Shown here: positions 8,677 to 17,223 of the stretch, in pieces
Layout of the letters: every line of letters begins with the position of its first letter
How positions within the stretch are numbered: the stretch's first letter is position 1
DNA from: JALYRV01 sp036675475
Lineage (GTDB): Bacteria; Acidobacteriota; Vicinamibacteria; Vicinamibacterales; SCN-69-37
Assembly: GCA_036675475.1 (NCBI GenBank)
Contig: JAKFEY010000001.1
Location: 1-64,000 of the forward strand
Direction: 5' to 3'
DNA length: 64,000 nt
Notes under the pieces: generated by a model
The model's input: only the letters and a program-made list of their open reading frames with translations
Databases searched by the model: none
What the model was told of the DNA's origin: nothing
Position numbers and translations under genes: made by a program

Positions 8677-11427
8677 TCACTGTCTCCCCATGAATCGCTG
8701 CCAGAGCAGCCAGTGTTTGTTCTCGAGGCTGACGTCGCGCCCGTTGATGATGACGTTCTTCACGTTCGTCCTCACCTCGAGCGGGTCGCCGTCGGCGATG
8801 AACAGGTTGGCAATCTTGCCTTCCTCGAGGCTGCCGACCGACGCCTGCACGCCGAGAATTTCGGCGGCGTTGATCGTCAGCGCCTTCAGCGCTTCTTCCC
8901 TCGACAGGCCCCACGCCACCGACTGCGCCGCCTGGTAGGGCAGCAGCCGCACGTTCGAGTACTCGCCGGTCGAGAACGAGAACTTGATGCCGGCGTCGGC
9001 GAGCACGTCGCCCGCGGCGTAGTTGAAGTTGTGCGACACGTCTTCGCTCTGCGGCGTGGACTGCACCTCGGTGAGAATCACCGGCACGTTCTTGCCGGCG
9101 AGCGACTTCACGCCCATCGCGGCCGCGAACGGGCTCGTGATGATCACCATGTCGACGTCTTCCTTCGCCCCGAACGCAATCGCATCGTCGAAGTCCATGT
9201 AGCTGCCGACGCGCGTGTAGAGCTTCGTGCGCTTTTCGACGACCGGCACGAGCCCTTCGAGCATCCAGTCGACCTGGCGCGTCTTCGGATCGGCCTTGGC
9301 GTAGGCGCGCGCGCGGGCGAAGTAGTCCGACACCTGCTGCAGGCGCGCGTCGCGGCGCCGCTTCAGCTCGTCGTACGACGTCTCGCCGCCGCCACCGCCG
9401 CCGCGTCCCCCGAAGCCGCCGCCGCGTCCGCCGCCGCCCGCCACCGCCGGGAAGGCGAAGACGATGCCGGCGCTGGGCTTGACGGTGGCTTCTTCCCACG
9501 TCCAGCCGTCGAGATTCATGACGGCGACGTCGCCGGAGAGGATGCCGCCGCTCGGCATGACGGCCGCGGTGGTGATGCCGTTGGAGCGGCCCACGGGGAT
9601 GGCGTCGCTGTCGGCCTGATACTCCACGCGCGTGCGGATGTTCTGGTTGAAGTCCAGCATCTCGCTCACATCGTCCATCCCGCGCACGCCGGGCTCGTTG
9701 AGGCCGAGGTCCGTGGACGTTTCGATGAAGCCGGGATAGACCGAGCCGCCCTTGGCGTCGATTACCTTCGCGCCCGCGGGCACCGGCACATCGGGCCCGA
9801 GCGCAACGATCTTGTTGCCGCGGATGACGATGGTGCCCTTCTCAATCGTCGGCTTGGTGACGGGCACGATGCGCGCGTTGGTGATGGCGAGCACCTCGTT
9901 GGTCGAGGGCGATCCGGGAGGTGTCGGGACCTGTGTGGCCTGGGATTGAGGCGTACCGGCCTGCGCAGGACCGGTGTTCGACTCGGCATCGACATACGGA
10001 CCGTGCGGCCGTTTGCCGTCGACGTCAGGCTCGAACCTGAACCCGTCGAACCTGTCGAACCCGGGAACCTGCGAACCATCGGGCCGCGTAGCGTTTCCGC
10101 GCAGCGCCGCCTTCTCCTTCTCGAGCTCCGTGATCCGCCGCGCGTCCGCTTCCCGGTCGTGGTAAAGGATGCCGTCGATGTACACGCGATCCGCGACGGC
10201 GAAGCTGCTCAGCGGATGCGCCGTCCAGATGACGACGTCGGCGTCCTTGCCCACTTCGAGCGAGCCGACTTTGTTGTCGATGCGCAGCTGCTTCGCGGGA
10301 TTGATGGTGACCAGCGCGAAGGCTTCCTCTTCGGTGAGGCCGCCCCACTTGATGGTCTTGGCCGCTTCGGTGTTGAGGCGGCGTGCGTGTTCGGCGCTGT
10401 CGGAGTTGATCGAGACGAGCACGCCCTTCTGGTGCATCAGGGCGGCGTTGTACGGGATGGCGTCTTCCGCTTCGATCTTGTAGCCCCACCAGTCGCTGAA
10501 GGTCGAGGCGCCGGCGCCGTGCGCGGCGATTTCCTTCGCCACCTTGTAGCCTTCGAGCACGTGCTGGAACGTGGCGATCTTGAAGCCCATTTCATCGGCC
10601 AGGCGGATGAGCATCAGGATTTCGTCGGCGCGGTAGCAGTGCGCGTGCACCAGCCGCTTGCCTTCGAGGATCTCGACGAGCGGATCGAGCTGGAAGTCGC
10701 GGCGGGGCGGCAGCGCGTCGCGGTTCGTCTTGCGCGCCGCCTCATAGTCCTGCCAGGCCTTCTGATACGCCTTGGCGCGCGTGAACGCGTCTCGGATGAC
10801 GTATTCGACGCCGCCGCGCGTGGCGGGGTAGCGGGCCGGCTGGTTGGGCTGCGTGGGGTTGCCCTGGCGCTTCGGGTTTTCGCCGAGGGCGAACTTGATG
10901 CCGGGCATCGCGCCCGGGAACAGCAGTTCCTGTCCGGTCTTCGCGCCCCATTTCAGCTTGATGACGGCGTTGCCGCCGCCGATCGGGTTGGCGCTGCCGT
11001 GCAGCACGTTGGCGACGGTGAGGCCGCCGGCCAGGTCGCGATAGATGTTGATGTCGGTCGGGTCGATGACGTCCTGGATGCTGACCATCGACGACACCAC
11101 GGTGCCGCCCTCGTTGATCGCGTCGGCCGCGATGTGCGAGTGGGCGTCGATGATGCCCGGCGACACGAACTTGCCGGTGCCGTCGATGACGTCGGCCCCG
11201 GCCGGAATCTGGACGTTGGCGCCCAGCGCGGCAATTTTGCCGTCGCGGAGCACGATGGTCCCGTTCGGGATGGTGCCTTTGGTGACGGTGACGAGGGTGG
11301 CGTTGCGAATGGCCACGACGCCCGGCGTGCGGGCCTGCCCGGTGACGCGGGCGGTCGACGCCGGCGCCACGATGGCCATCAGGGATGCCGCCGCAAGGGC
11401 GGCTGGTTTGAGGAGTCTGCGAATCAC
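8677..11427 (-). CDS. Double-domain secreted amidohydrolase
   Basis: The product is about 916 residues. I place the start at the GTG at 11427, which has GGAGG 8 nt upstream and opens directly on a signal peptide; a GTG at 11442 is also possible. The N-terminal half (to about 430) is a canonical imidazolonepropionase-like amidohydrolase with HSH after SPGIIDA, later His in LVHAHCY and ATFQH, and the metal Asp in SINSDSAEH. After a low-complexity linker (TGPAQAGTPQSQ) a second domain starts. It has the same sandwich and LT.NAAEILG motifs, but the HxH is replaced by ETSTDLG. It also has a Gly/Arg-rich insertion near 9400. The second half resembles the downstream gene. Likely a periplasmic deacylase or dipeptidase; the substrate is unknown. 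Confidence 0.87.
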   Translation of the reverse strand: MIRRLLKPAALAAASLMAIVAPASTARVTGQARTPGVVAIRNATLVTVTKGTIPNGTIVLRDGKIAALGANVQIPAGADVIDGTGKFVSPGIIDAHSHIAADAINEGGTVVSSMVSIQDVIDPTDINIYRDLAGGLTVANVLHGSANPIGGGNAVIKLKWGAKTGQELLFPGAMPGIKFALGENPKRQGNPTQPNQPARYPATRGGVEYVIRDAFTRAKAYQKAWQDYEAARKTNRDALPPRRDFQLDPLVEILEGKRLVHAHCYRADEILMLIRLADEMGFKIATFQHVLEGYKVAKEIAAHGAGASTFSDWWGYKIEAEDAIPYNAALMHQKGVLVSINSDSAEHARRLNTEAAKTIKWGGLTEEEAFALVTINPAKQLRIDNKVGSLEVGKDADVVIWTAHPLSSFAVADRVYIDGILYHDREADARRITELEKEKAALRGNATRPDGSQVPGFDRFDGFRFEPDVDGKRPHGPYVDAESNTGPAQAGTPQSQATQVPTPPGSPSTNEVLAITNARIVPVTKPTIEKGTIVIRGNKIVALGPDVPVPAGAKVIDAKGGSVYPGFIETSTDLGLNEPGVRGMDDVSEMLDFNQNIRTRVEYQADSDAIPVGRSNGITTAAVMPSGGILSGDVAVMNLDGWTWEEATVKPSAGIVFAFPAVAGGGGRGGGFGGRGGGGGGETSYDELKRRRDARLQQVSDYFARARAYAKADPKTRQVDWMLEGLVPVVEKRTKLYTRVGSYMDFDDAIAFGAKEDVDMVIITSPFAAAMGVKSLAGKNVPVILTEVQSTPQSEDVSHNFNYAAGDVLADAGIKFSFSTGEYSNVRLLPYQAAQSVAWGLSREEALKALTINAAEILGVQASVGSLEEGKIANLFIADGDPLEVRTNVKNVIINGRDVSLENKHWLLWQRFMGRQ

Positions 11428-11521
11428 GGTTGGAGCCTCCACCTTACTTAATGGGTCGGTATACAGGGGCGAGGGGCAATGTACTCAGATACGCCGGAGA
11501 GGGCAAATTGTGACGATCCTG

Positions 11522-11527
11522 TATCCT
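11522..11527 (+). promoter_or_regulatory. Candidate -10 box for the DUF2075 gene
   Basis: TATCCT ends 7 nt before the GTG at 11535. The same box with a 7-8 nt gap precedes the genes at 17224 and 52858. Confidence 0.45.
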
Positions 11528-11534
11528 GGCGCCG

Positions 11535-13450
11535 GTGCCCTCGCCCTCCGGCTATTACCGAGCGCCGATTGCCGACTTTCTCGCAGCGGCAACTGACCAG
11601 GTCCTGGGCGCTCTTGCACGTTCGCATGGACCCGCCCTGGATCCCACACAGCGTGATGCTTGGCTGCAGGAAATCGACATTCTCAAGCAGTCACTGTCGG
11701 GGCTTCGCGGCACCATCTACCTGGAGTTCGATGTTCCTCGACTCGGCTCGAGGATCGATGCGGTCATTGTTGTGGGTGCCGTTGTGTTTCCGGTGGAATT
11801 CACTACGCGCTCGATCTGAAGAATTTTCATCTCTCGAGTCATGCAGTTCCGCTCCTACCGATCTTGGTGGCGACAGAGGCCCGGCGAACGGACCCAGCAT
11901 GGCCTGCGCCTCACCCTGATGGTGTTTATCCTCCACGTCGCTGCGCTGCCGCTGATCTCGGCAGGGTTCTTCGAGAGGGGATCGCTCTCCACGCGGGTGA
12001 CGATGTTGACGGCATGGCATGGGGAGTAGGGGCGTACCACCCTACCCCGACCATCATCGAGGCCGCGCGCACTCTCTATGCAGGCCATTCTGTCGACGAG
12101 ATCACCCGGTCGGACGCTGACGCCGCGAACCTCAGCGTGACCTCGGCCGCGGTCGAGGAGATCATCGAAAGGTCCCGCGCAAGAGGGGAAAAGAGCATCG
12201 TTTTCGTCACCGGAGTCCCTGGTGCCGGAAAAACTTTGGTCGGCCTGAACATTGCCACCCGACGAGAGGGGCTCGGCGATGCGAGGGCCGTCTATTTGTC
12301 GGGAAACGGCCCGCTTGTCAAAGTGCTCCAGACCGCTTTGACTCGTGATGCGGCACGTCGACGTCAGCGTGGTGAGCGCCACGGCGACGCAAGGCAGGCC
12401 GTCAAAGCCTTCATCCAGAATGTGCACCACTTCCGGGATGAGGGTGTGCGCGCCGAAGCGCCTCCTGACGAGCACGCCGTGATCTTCGACGAGGCGCAAC
12501 GTGCTTGGGATAAGGCCAAGACGGCCGCTTTCATGAAGCGTCGAAAGGGTCTGTCCGGGTTCCAGTATTCCGAACCAGAGTTCCTGATTTCTTACATGGA
12601 CCGGCATCGCGACTGGGCCGTCATTGTCTGCTTAGTCGGCGGCGGTCAAGAGATCCACACCGGCGAAGCTGGTATCACTGCCTGGCTCGAAGCTGTTCGC
12701 GACAGGTATCAGAATTGGCGGACCTACGTCTCGCCGAACCTCATTGATGCCGAGTACGCTGCCACTTCAGTTCTTACGCTCATGCCGTCGTCTGCGGCGA
12801 TTGATTATGACGAGCGCCTTCACCTGGCCTCGTCTGTCCGTTCCTTCCGATCCGAGAAAGTGTCAGCACTTGTTAAAGCCGTACTCGACCGGGACGTACC
12901 TGGCGCGAGGAAATTGATTCATGCGATCGGAACGCGGTTCCCGCTCTTCATCACGCGGGACCTTGCGAGGGCAAAGGCATGGGTACGACGACAGGCCCGC
13001 GGTACAGAGCGCTTCGGTTTGGTGGCGTCTTCACAAGCGGCCCGTCTGAAGCCGCATGCCATCGATGTGCGGGTCGAGAGTGATCCCGTGCACTACTTCC
13101 TGAGTGGCCCTGACGATACGCGATCGAGTTACTACCTCGAGGACGTCGCGACCGAGTTCCAAGTGCAGGGGCTTGAGCTTGACTGGGTCTGTGTGACTTG
13201 GGACGCGGATTTTAGATCCATCGACGACGGTTGGCAGTGTCGGTCTTTCCGTGGAAAGGCTTGGCAGGCCATTAGGAAGCTTGAGCGACAAAGATATCTG
13301 TTGAATGCGTACAGAGTCCTACTGACGCGGGCTCGACAAGGGATGGTGATTTTTGTTCCTCCCGGTGAGCCTGATGACCCTACACGCCTGCCAGAGTTCT
13401 ATGACGGGACGTACACCTATCTGCGAAGTCTAGGTCTTGCTGAAATCTGA
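11535..13450 (+). pseudogene. DUF2075 / Schlafen-group helicase-like gene, disrupted by a frameshifting deletion
   Basis: The N-terminal piece (11535 to about 11805) reads in one frame to GAVVFPVEF and soon hits a stop. The rest continues in another frame from YALDLKNF (about 11808) to 13450. In intact relatives these segments are joined by about 20 residues, so a small deletion removed the join and shifted the frame. The downstream part is otherwise intact: Walker A GVPGAGKT, Walker B AVIFDEAQRAWD, a helicase-like VQGLELDWVCV, and LLTRARQG near the end. DUF2075 proteins are P-loop NTPases of uncertain role, often found near defence genes. Codon use is less GC-rich than in neighbouring genes, suggesting transfer. 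An assembly error is possible. Confidence 0.75.
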
Positions 13451-13462
13451 GGGAGCGTCTAT

Positions 13463-13675
13463 CTAGGATGGTTCGACCGGGAATGCGTGGATAAGATCGA
13501 GGTCGTATCTCTCCCACCACCACCTGACGAACTCGAGTGGCGTGTCGCGGGCTTCAAAGCCCCGGCGGAGCGGCTGCTCGTCGCCGCACAGATCGTCCCA
13601 ACTGCAACCGAGATGGTGTCGGCAGAGAACGTCGACATCTCTTGCCCATTCCGAGAACTTCAGCGGCGCGACCAT
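13463..13675 (-). CDS. Small hypothetical protein
   Basis: The predicted protein has 70 residues, is Trp-rich and acidic, and contains SWDDL, FVRWWWERYDLDL and a His/Cys pair (LCRHHLGC). It starts with ATG and no clear ribosome site. It lies between the broken DUF2075 gene and a VapBC module. The composition looks protein-like rather than random. I do not recognise a family. An antitoxin-like or accessory role is only suggested by the neighbours. Confidence 0.5.
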   Translation of the reverse strand: MVAPLKFSEWARDVDVLCRHHLGCSWDDLCGDEQPLRRGFEARDTPLEFVRWWWERYDLDLIHAFPVEPS

Positions 13676-13746
13676 AGGTCAGTGTGGTTCGTACCCCTGA
13701 CAGAACAGGTCCATTCCTGCTCGGGCTCAGCCGCGGCTTCATGTCG

Positions 13747-14187
13747 TTATGTCGCCGGGAGTAGCACCAGCGACGCCGGTGGGGTCCCTCGTACCGACGC
13801 CGTCGGTATCGTTCGATCGAACGTCGCCAATCGCCCCTTCCGATTCACAGCAAGTCCAAGCAAGTAGATGTCCGTCAGCTGCTTCGCGCCGCCCGCGCGG
13901 GAGAGATCGAAGAGATCGTCGCGCAGCGAGATCGCGTCGCGCCAGAACTGATGGCCGCCGCTCGCGCAGAAGGTGCGAAGGCGGGCCGCGGCTGTTTCCA
14001 CGCGCTCGCCGAGTCCATACGCGGGATGCGAGATGACGCGGATGAAGCCGTTCTCGGTGATCGGGCACGTCGCCCAGCCGGCATCGCGGTTCTCCGCGAA
14101 CCAGTCGTGGGCGGCGTCGTGATGAATGTGATGGGGGTCGAAGAGCGCGACCAGGACGTTGATGTCGAGCAGCGCCGGCGCGGTCAC
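13747..14187 (-). CDS. vapC: PIN-domain ribonuclease toxin (VapC family)
   Basis: The protein has 146 residues and a GTG start. The four acidic PIN residues are visible: D8 (LLDINVLVALFD), E45 (ITENGF), D106 (QLTDIYLL) and D124 (TFDR). VapC toxins cut tRNA or rRNA when freed from their antitoxin. The start overlaps the stop of the upstream antitoxin gene by 4 nt (GTGA), the standard coupling for this module. The subtype with TENGFIRVISHP occurs with ribbon-helix-helix antitoxins, which fits the partner. Confidence 0.9.
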   Translation of the reverse strand: MTAPALLDINVLVALFDPHHIHHDAAHDWFAENRDAGWATCPITENGFIRVISHPAYGLGERVETAAARLRTFCASGGHQFWRDAISLRDDLFDLSRAGGAKQLTDIYLLGLAVNRKGRLATFDRTIPTASVRGTPPASLVLLPAT

Positions 14188-14414
14188 CGGTCGTCCCTCA
14201 ACTCATTGACTCGCTTCATCGTGACGCGCGGTTCGGACGCCGCGCGGGGCGCCAGCAGGGGAACACCGTTGCGCACTTGGCCGGATTCGCCCTCGCGGGC
14301 CAGGCCGCGTCGCGCCAGGTCCGACAGAACCTTGCCGGCGGTCGACCCCTTCGCGGCCGCTAACTCCTTTGCCGCCTGTAAGATGTCGTCGTCTACGTCC
14401 AGCGTGGTTCGCAT
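14184..14414 (-). CDS. vapB: VapB-like ribbon-helix-helix antitoxin
   Basis: The protein has 76 residues. MRTTLDVDDDILQAAKELA is a typical ribbon-helix-helix DNA-binding start, and the C-terminal tail (PLLAPRAASEPRVTMKRVNELRDD) would neutralise the toxin. It overlaps vapC by 4 nt. It is read divergently from the second module at 14543, with 128 nt between. It is expected to repress its own promoter in that gap together with VapC. Confidence 0.88.
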   Translation of the reverse strand: MRTTLDVDDDILQAAKELAAAKGSTAGKVLSDLARRGLAREGESGQVRNGVPLLAPRAASEPRVTMKRVNELRDDR

Positions 14415-14456
14415 GGCGCATCATCAAACATCACGCATCAGATGTCAACTGACGCG

Positions 14457-14471
14457 AGGCCTAAAGGGCCT
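14457..14471. repeat. REP-like palindrome between the two toxin-antitoxin modules
   Basis: AGGCCTAAAGGGCCT shares the AGGCC/GGCCT arms of the window-wide palindrome family. It lies between the two divergent antitoxin promoters. Confidence 0.5.
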
Positions 14472-14507
14472 GGTGCCACCGCCGCCAAAGACCGCGCCTC
14501 GCCGCCG

Positions 14508-14536
14508 TTGACCTGAGACCGCAATGTGGGCACAAT
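14508..14536 (+). promoter_or_regulatory. Promoter of the second toxin-antitoxin module, probably leaderless
   Basis: TTGACC (14508-14513) and CACAAT (14531-14536) are spaced by exactly 17 nt. The -10 ends 6 nt before the ATG at 14543, so transcription should start at or next to the start codon. No Shine-Dalgarno is present. Confidence 0.65.
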
Positions 14537-14542
14537 GACTAC

Positions 14543-14821
14543 ATGGCGAGAAACACCGTTGGCGCGCGTGAGCTGAAGGCGAGGCTCGGCAAGTACCTGC
14601 GGACCGTGCGGGAGGGACAGACCGTGATCGTGACCGATCGCGGCGAGCCGATCGCCGAGCTGCGTCCCATTCAGGACGAGCTCGACCGGAAACTCGCGAA
14701 GCTGCGTGCAAAGGGACTCATTGGCGGCGGCAACGGACGGCTGCGTCCGTTCGAGCCCGTTCGCATCGGTGGCGCCACCGTCGAGTCTGCGATCCTCGAG
14801 GATCGCGAAGATCGATTCTGA
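14543..14821 (+). CDS. Phd/YefM-type antitoxin
   Basis: The protein has 92 residues. The N-terminal half (VGARELKARLGKYLRTVREGQTVIVTDRGEPIAEL) is the Phd/YefM DNA-binding fold. The C-terminal half would wrap the toxin. The last base of its TGA is the first base of the toxin ATG (TGATG). It should bind and silence the PIN toxin encoded next and autoregulate the promoter at 14508-14536. Confidence 0.9.
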   Translation: MARNTVGARELKARLGKYLRTVREGQTVIVTDRGEPIAELRPIQDELDRKLAKLRAKGLIGGGNGRLRPFEPVRIGGATVESAILEDREDRF

Positions 14822-15237
14822 TGCGCTACTTCGACGCGAGCGCCCTGGCGAAGTGGTACATCGACGAACCGGGAACGGAAGTGGTCAAGCGTCTCCTCGA
14901 TGCGCCCGCCGCAACGAGCCGCCTCTCCGGCGTCGAAGTGCCGTCGGCCATCATCAGGCGCGCCAGGGAAGCCGCCACACCAGCAGCCCGCCGGGACGGC
15001 GTGCTCCATTCGTTCAGCCTGGGTCTGGCCGACTTGCTCATCGTGGAACTCGCCGCCGAGGTGGTGCGTGCCGCTAATGGCATCCTGAGCCGGAATCCGC
15101 TGCGCGCATCAGACGCCATTCATCTCGCGAGCTGCGTGTCGCTGTCGTACGAGCTCGGCGCCGATATTCCTTTCGTCGCGTTTGATGAGCGACTGCGAGC
15201 TGCGGCCCTCGCAGAAGGATTGACGGTCGAACCCTGA
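14821..15237 (+). CDS. vapC: PIN-domain ribonuclease toxin (VapC family)
   Basis: The protein has 138 residues. Acidic residues are D5 (YFDASALAKWY), E39 (GVEVPSA), D98 (ASDAIHLA) and D122 (AFDERL). The YFDASALAKxYxxE start and ASDAIHLA motif are typical of VapC toxins paired with Phd-type antitoxins. It is translationally coupled to the antitoxin. The sequence is not close to the vapC at 13747, so the two modules are independent acquisitions, not a duplication. Confidence 0.9.
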   Translation: MRYFDASALAKWYIDEPGTEVVKRLLDAPAATSRLSGVEVPSAIIRRAREAATPAARRDGVLHSFSLGLADLLIVELAAEVVRAANGILSRNPLRASDAIHLASCVSLSYELGADIPFVAFDERLRAAALAEGLTVEP

Positions 15238-15246
15238 CGGCGCCGA

Positions 15247-15402
15247 CTAGGACGCCCGCGCCTTCGATTCGCGTTCCTGCTGGCCCTTGAGGATGCTGCA
15301 CCACTCTTTGTGCTGCGGGTGTTCGATTCCGCACTCCACACAGATGCGCACGCGGGTCTTCGGTTCAGCCTTTCCGCCCAGCAGCTTCTTCAGGAAGGTC
15401 AT
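15247..15402 (-). CDS. Small zinc-ribbon-like hypothetical protein
   Basis: The protein has 51 residues if started at the ATG at 15402 (MTFLKKLLGGKAEPK). It carries CVECG, then H-P-Q-H-K-E-W-C, a likely Cys/His zinc site, and a charged C-terminal helix. The first 38 nt overlap the end of the DUF5655-like gene in another frame. Function is unknown. Confidence 0.5.
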   Translation of the reverse strand: MTFLKKLLGGKAEPKTRVRICVECGIEHPQHKEWCSILKGQQERESKARAS

Positions 15403-15994
15403 GGAGGCTTGGACGGGATGAACCGCGGTTTGGTTCGCTCTCCTCATACGCCTCGCGCAGCAGCGCGATGACATCCTTGTCGACGTCGGACGATGACGAG
15501 AGCGCGACTTCGACGGCCATGGTGTCGTGAACCCTGGAGCGCGAGAGGCGGCCGCCCGGCTTGCGGCCGTCGAGGCGCAGCGCGAGCTTCACGTGATCCT
15601 TTGCCGGCTGCACGCGCGCGAAGGTGCGGCGCGGCGTCACCAGCGACACGTAGGTCTTGCGCGTCTGCACGGCGACGTCGCCCAGTGACGTCGCCGCCTT
15701 GATGATTCGGTCGTAAATTTTTCGCAGGGCAGGCCGGCCCTCATACTGCGCGTCGACAAGCTCCGCCGACGTCGCCGTTGCGTAGTCCGGATAGCCGAAG
15801 CGCTCCATCACCAGCAGCATCGCGGCGTAGCCGTCAACGCCTTGCGCCTTCAGCCAGGCGCGCAGCGCGTCCTTGTCTTTCGGCCGCGCTTTCGCGACGC
15901 GCGCGTTCCAGACGGAAAGTCCTTCGCCGGTCCGCTTCTCGAGCAGCCGAATTGCCATCTGGCGATGGTGTTCCCAGTCGCGTATCTGTGCCAT
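15365..15994 (-). CDS. DUF4287/DUF5655-like protein
   Basis: The protein has 209 residues. The N-terminal part (EKRTGEGLSVWNARV, then WLKAQGVDGYAAMLLVMERFG) matches the DUF4287 pattern. The C-terminal part (RPALRKIYDRIIKAATSLGDVAVQTRKTYVS, then RLDGRKPGGRL) matches the DUF5655 pattern, a predicted DNA- or nucleotide-related domain without known activity. It is cytosolic with no membrane segments. A TACAAT box lies about 16 nt upstream. The last residues overlap the small zinc-ribbon gene. Confidence 0.75.
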   Translation of the reverse strand: MAQIRDWEHHRQMAIRLLEKRTGEGLSVWNARVAKARPKDKDALRAWLKAQGVDGYAAMLLVMERFGYPDYATATSAELVDAQYEGRPALRKIYDRIIKAATSLGDVAVQTRKTYVSLVTPRRTFARVQPAKDHVKLALRLDGRKPGGRLSRSRVHDTMAVEVALSSSSDVDKDVIALLREAYEESEPNRGSSRPSLHDLPEEAAGRKG

Positions 15995-16030
15995 GGATGC
16001 CTACCGCGGGATTGTAGTAGCCTCGGCGGC

Positions 16031-17185
16031 ATGACGCGACTGCTGCTTTGCGCGCTGCTGCTGGCGGGTGGCTTTCAGGCCGGGCAGGCACCTGCCACGC
16101 CCGCACCGTTTCACTGGCATGACGACTACACGGAGTATCACCTGCTCGCGCCGGAGACGCATCAGTTCCACATCGTGTACTTCCTGAACCAGCGGCGCGC
16201 CGGGCTGACCTACGTGTTGAATCAAACGCGATCGGGCAGCGCCGGCTCGGACATCTCGGTGAGCGACCCGCGCACCGGCCAGCCGCTGAAACACGACTAC
16301 CTGACTGGCAAGGAGCTCGCGGATGCGGGCGTGCCGGGCCGCCTGAATGCTGACGAGCACTACATCCGCGCGCACCTGCCGCGCGCCGTGCCGGCCGGCG
16401 GCGAGGGGCGCGTCCGCATCGAAAAGACGTACGCCGACGAGAAGAGCTACTTCGCCTCAGCCAACACGATCACGTTCGCCCGCTCGCTCGGCATCGGCCG
16501 CAACGCGATCATTCTTCCCGCCGGCTACGGGCTCGTGTCTTCGAACGTCGCGGCGGAGATCGCGACGCTCGCGGACGGGCGCGTGCAGCTGTCGTTCGAA
16601 AACATCAACGGGTATGCGTCGGACGTGACGATCGTCGCCTCGCGGCGCCCCGGCGCGACGCGCGCGCCGGCAGGCGGCGAGAGCACCGCATTCCGCTCGA
16701 TGAAAACGTTGTACGAGATTGGCGCGGACGGCCTGGTCGCCGTGCGCCACGAGCGCATGCACTGGAGCGCCGCGCCTGACGCGACCCTCACCACCGTGTC
16801 GCTCGAGCCGTTCTCGACCCTTCGCCGCGTGCGCGTCACCGACATCGACACCGGCGAGCCGCTGGCCGTGGTGCCGCCGCCGGCGCGCGGCCGGCACGCC
16901 TCGGCCCGCATCCCGCCCGTGAGAAGCGCGCACGTGCGCATCGAAGGCACGCTGCAGGAGCCGGCCGACATCCGGCCCGCCGGCCTCACCTGGTCACGCG
17001 CGCTGACCGAGCCGCGCGCCACGATTGTGCTGCCGGCCGGCTTCGAGATCACGCACGTCAACGTGCCGGTCACCACCGGCACGCTGCCAGACGGCCGCAT
17101 GTACGCGCAGCTCGTCAACAACCGCGCGGGCAGTGCGGTACCGCTCGAGATGAAGGCGGCCAGGCTCCGCCCCGGAGGCGACTGA
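16031..17185 (+). CDS. Secreted hypothetical protein
   Basis: The protein has 384 residues. The start is set at the ATG at 16031 because it opens a signal peptide (MTRLLLCALLLAGGFQAG). The mature protein is beta-rich with no Cys cluster or catalytic motif I can recognise. It contains YFLNQRRAGLTYVLNQTR, AGYGLVSSNVAAEI and LSFENINGYASDV. It is probably periplasmic. It precedes the glycosyltransferase gene by 38 nt, but that gene has its own -10 box. No function can be given. Confidence 0.75.
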   Translation: MTRLLLCALLLAGGFQAGQAPATPAPFHWHDDYTEYHLLAPETHQFHIVYFLNQRRAGLTYVLNQTRSGSAGSDISVSDPRTGQPLKHDYLTGKELADAGVPGRLNADEHYIRAHLPRAVPAGGEGRVRIEKTYADEKSYFASANTITFARSLGIGRNAIILPAGYGLVSSNVAAEIATLADGRVQLSFENINGYASDVTIVASRRPGATRAPAGGESTAFRSMKTLYEIGADGLVAVRHERMHWSAAPDATLTTVSLEPFSTLRRVRVTDIDTGEPLAVVPPPARGRHASARIPPVRSAHVRIEGTLQEPADIRPAGLTWSRALTEPRATIVLPAGFEITHVNVPVTTGTLPDGRMYAQLVNNRAGSAVPLEMKAARLRPGGD

Positions 17186-17210
17186 GCAGGAGCCGCCCGG
17201 CGATTGGGCG

Positions 17211-17216
17211 TATCCT
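17211..17216 (+). promoter_or_regulatory. Candidate -10 box for the GT4 gene
   Basis: TATCCT ends 7 nt before the TTG at 17224. Same box and gap as at 11522. Confidence 0.4.
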
Positions 17217-17223
17217 GAGAGGC

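Noticed and set aside
8713..11451. Very long open frame antisense to the double amidohydrolase
   Set aside because: The product is Arg/His/Val-rich with no motifs and mirrors the coding strand of a clear gene. High-GC third positions create such shadow frames; similar ones oppose the VWA, ABC-F, argH and lipoprotein genes.
13747..15237. The two PIN toxins as a gene duplication
   Set aside because: Their sequences and antitoxin types differ (ribbon-helix-helix versus Phd), so independent origin is more likely.
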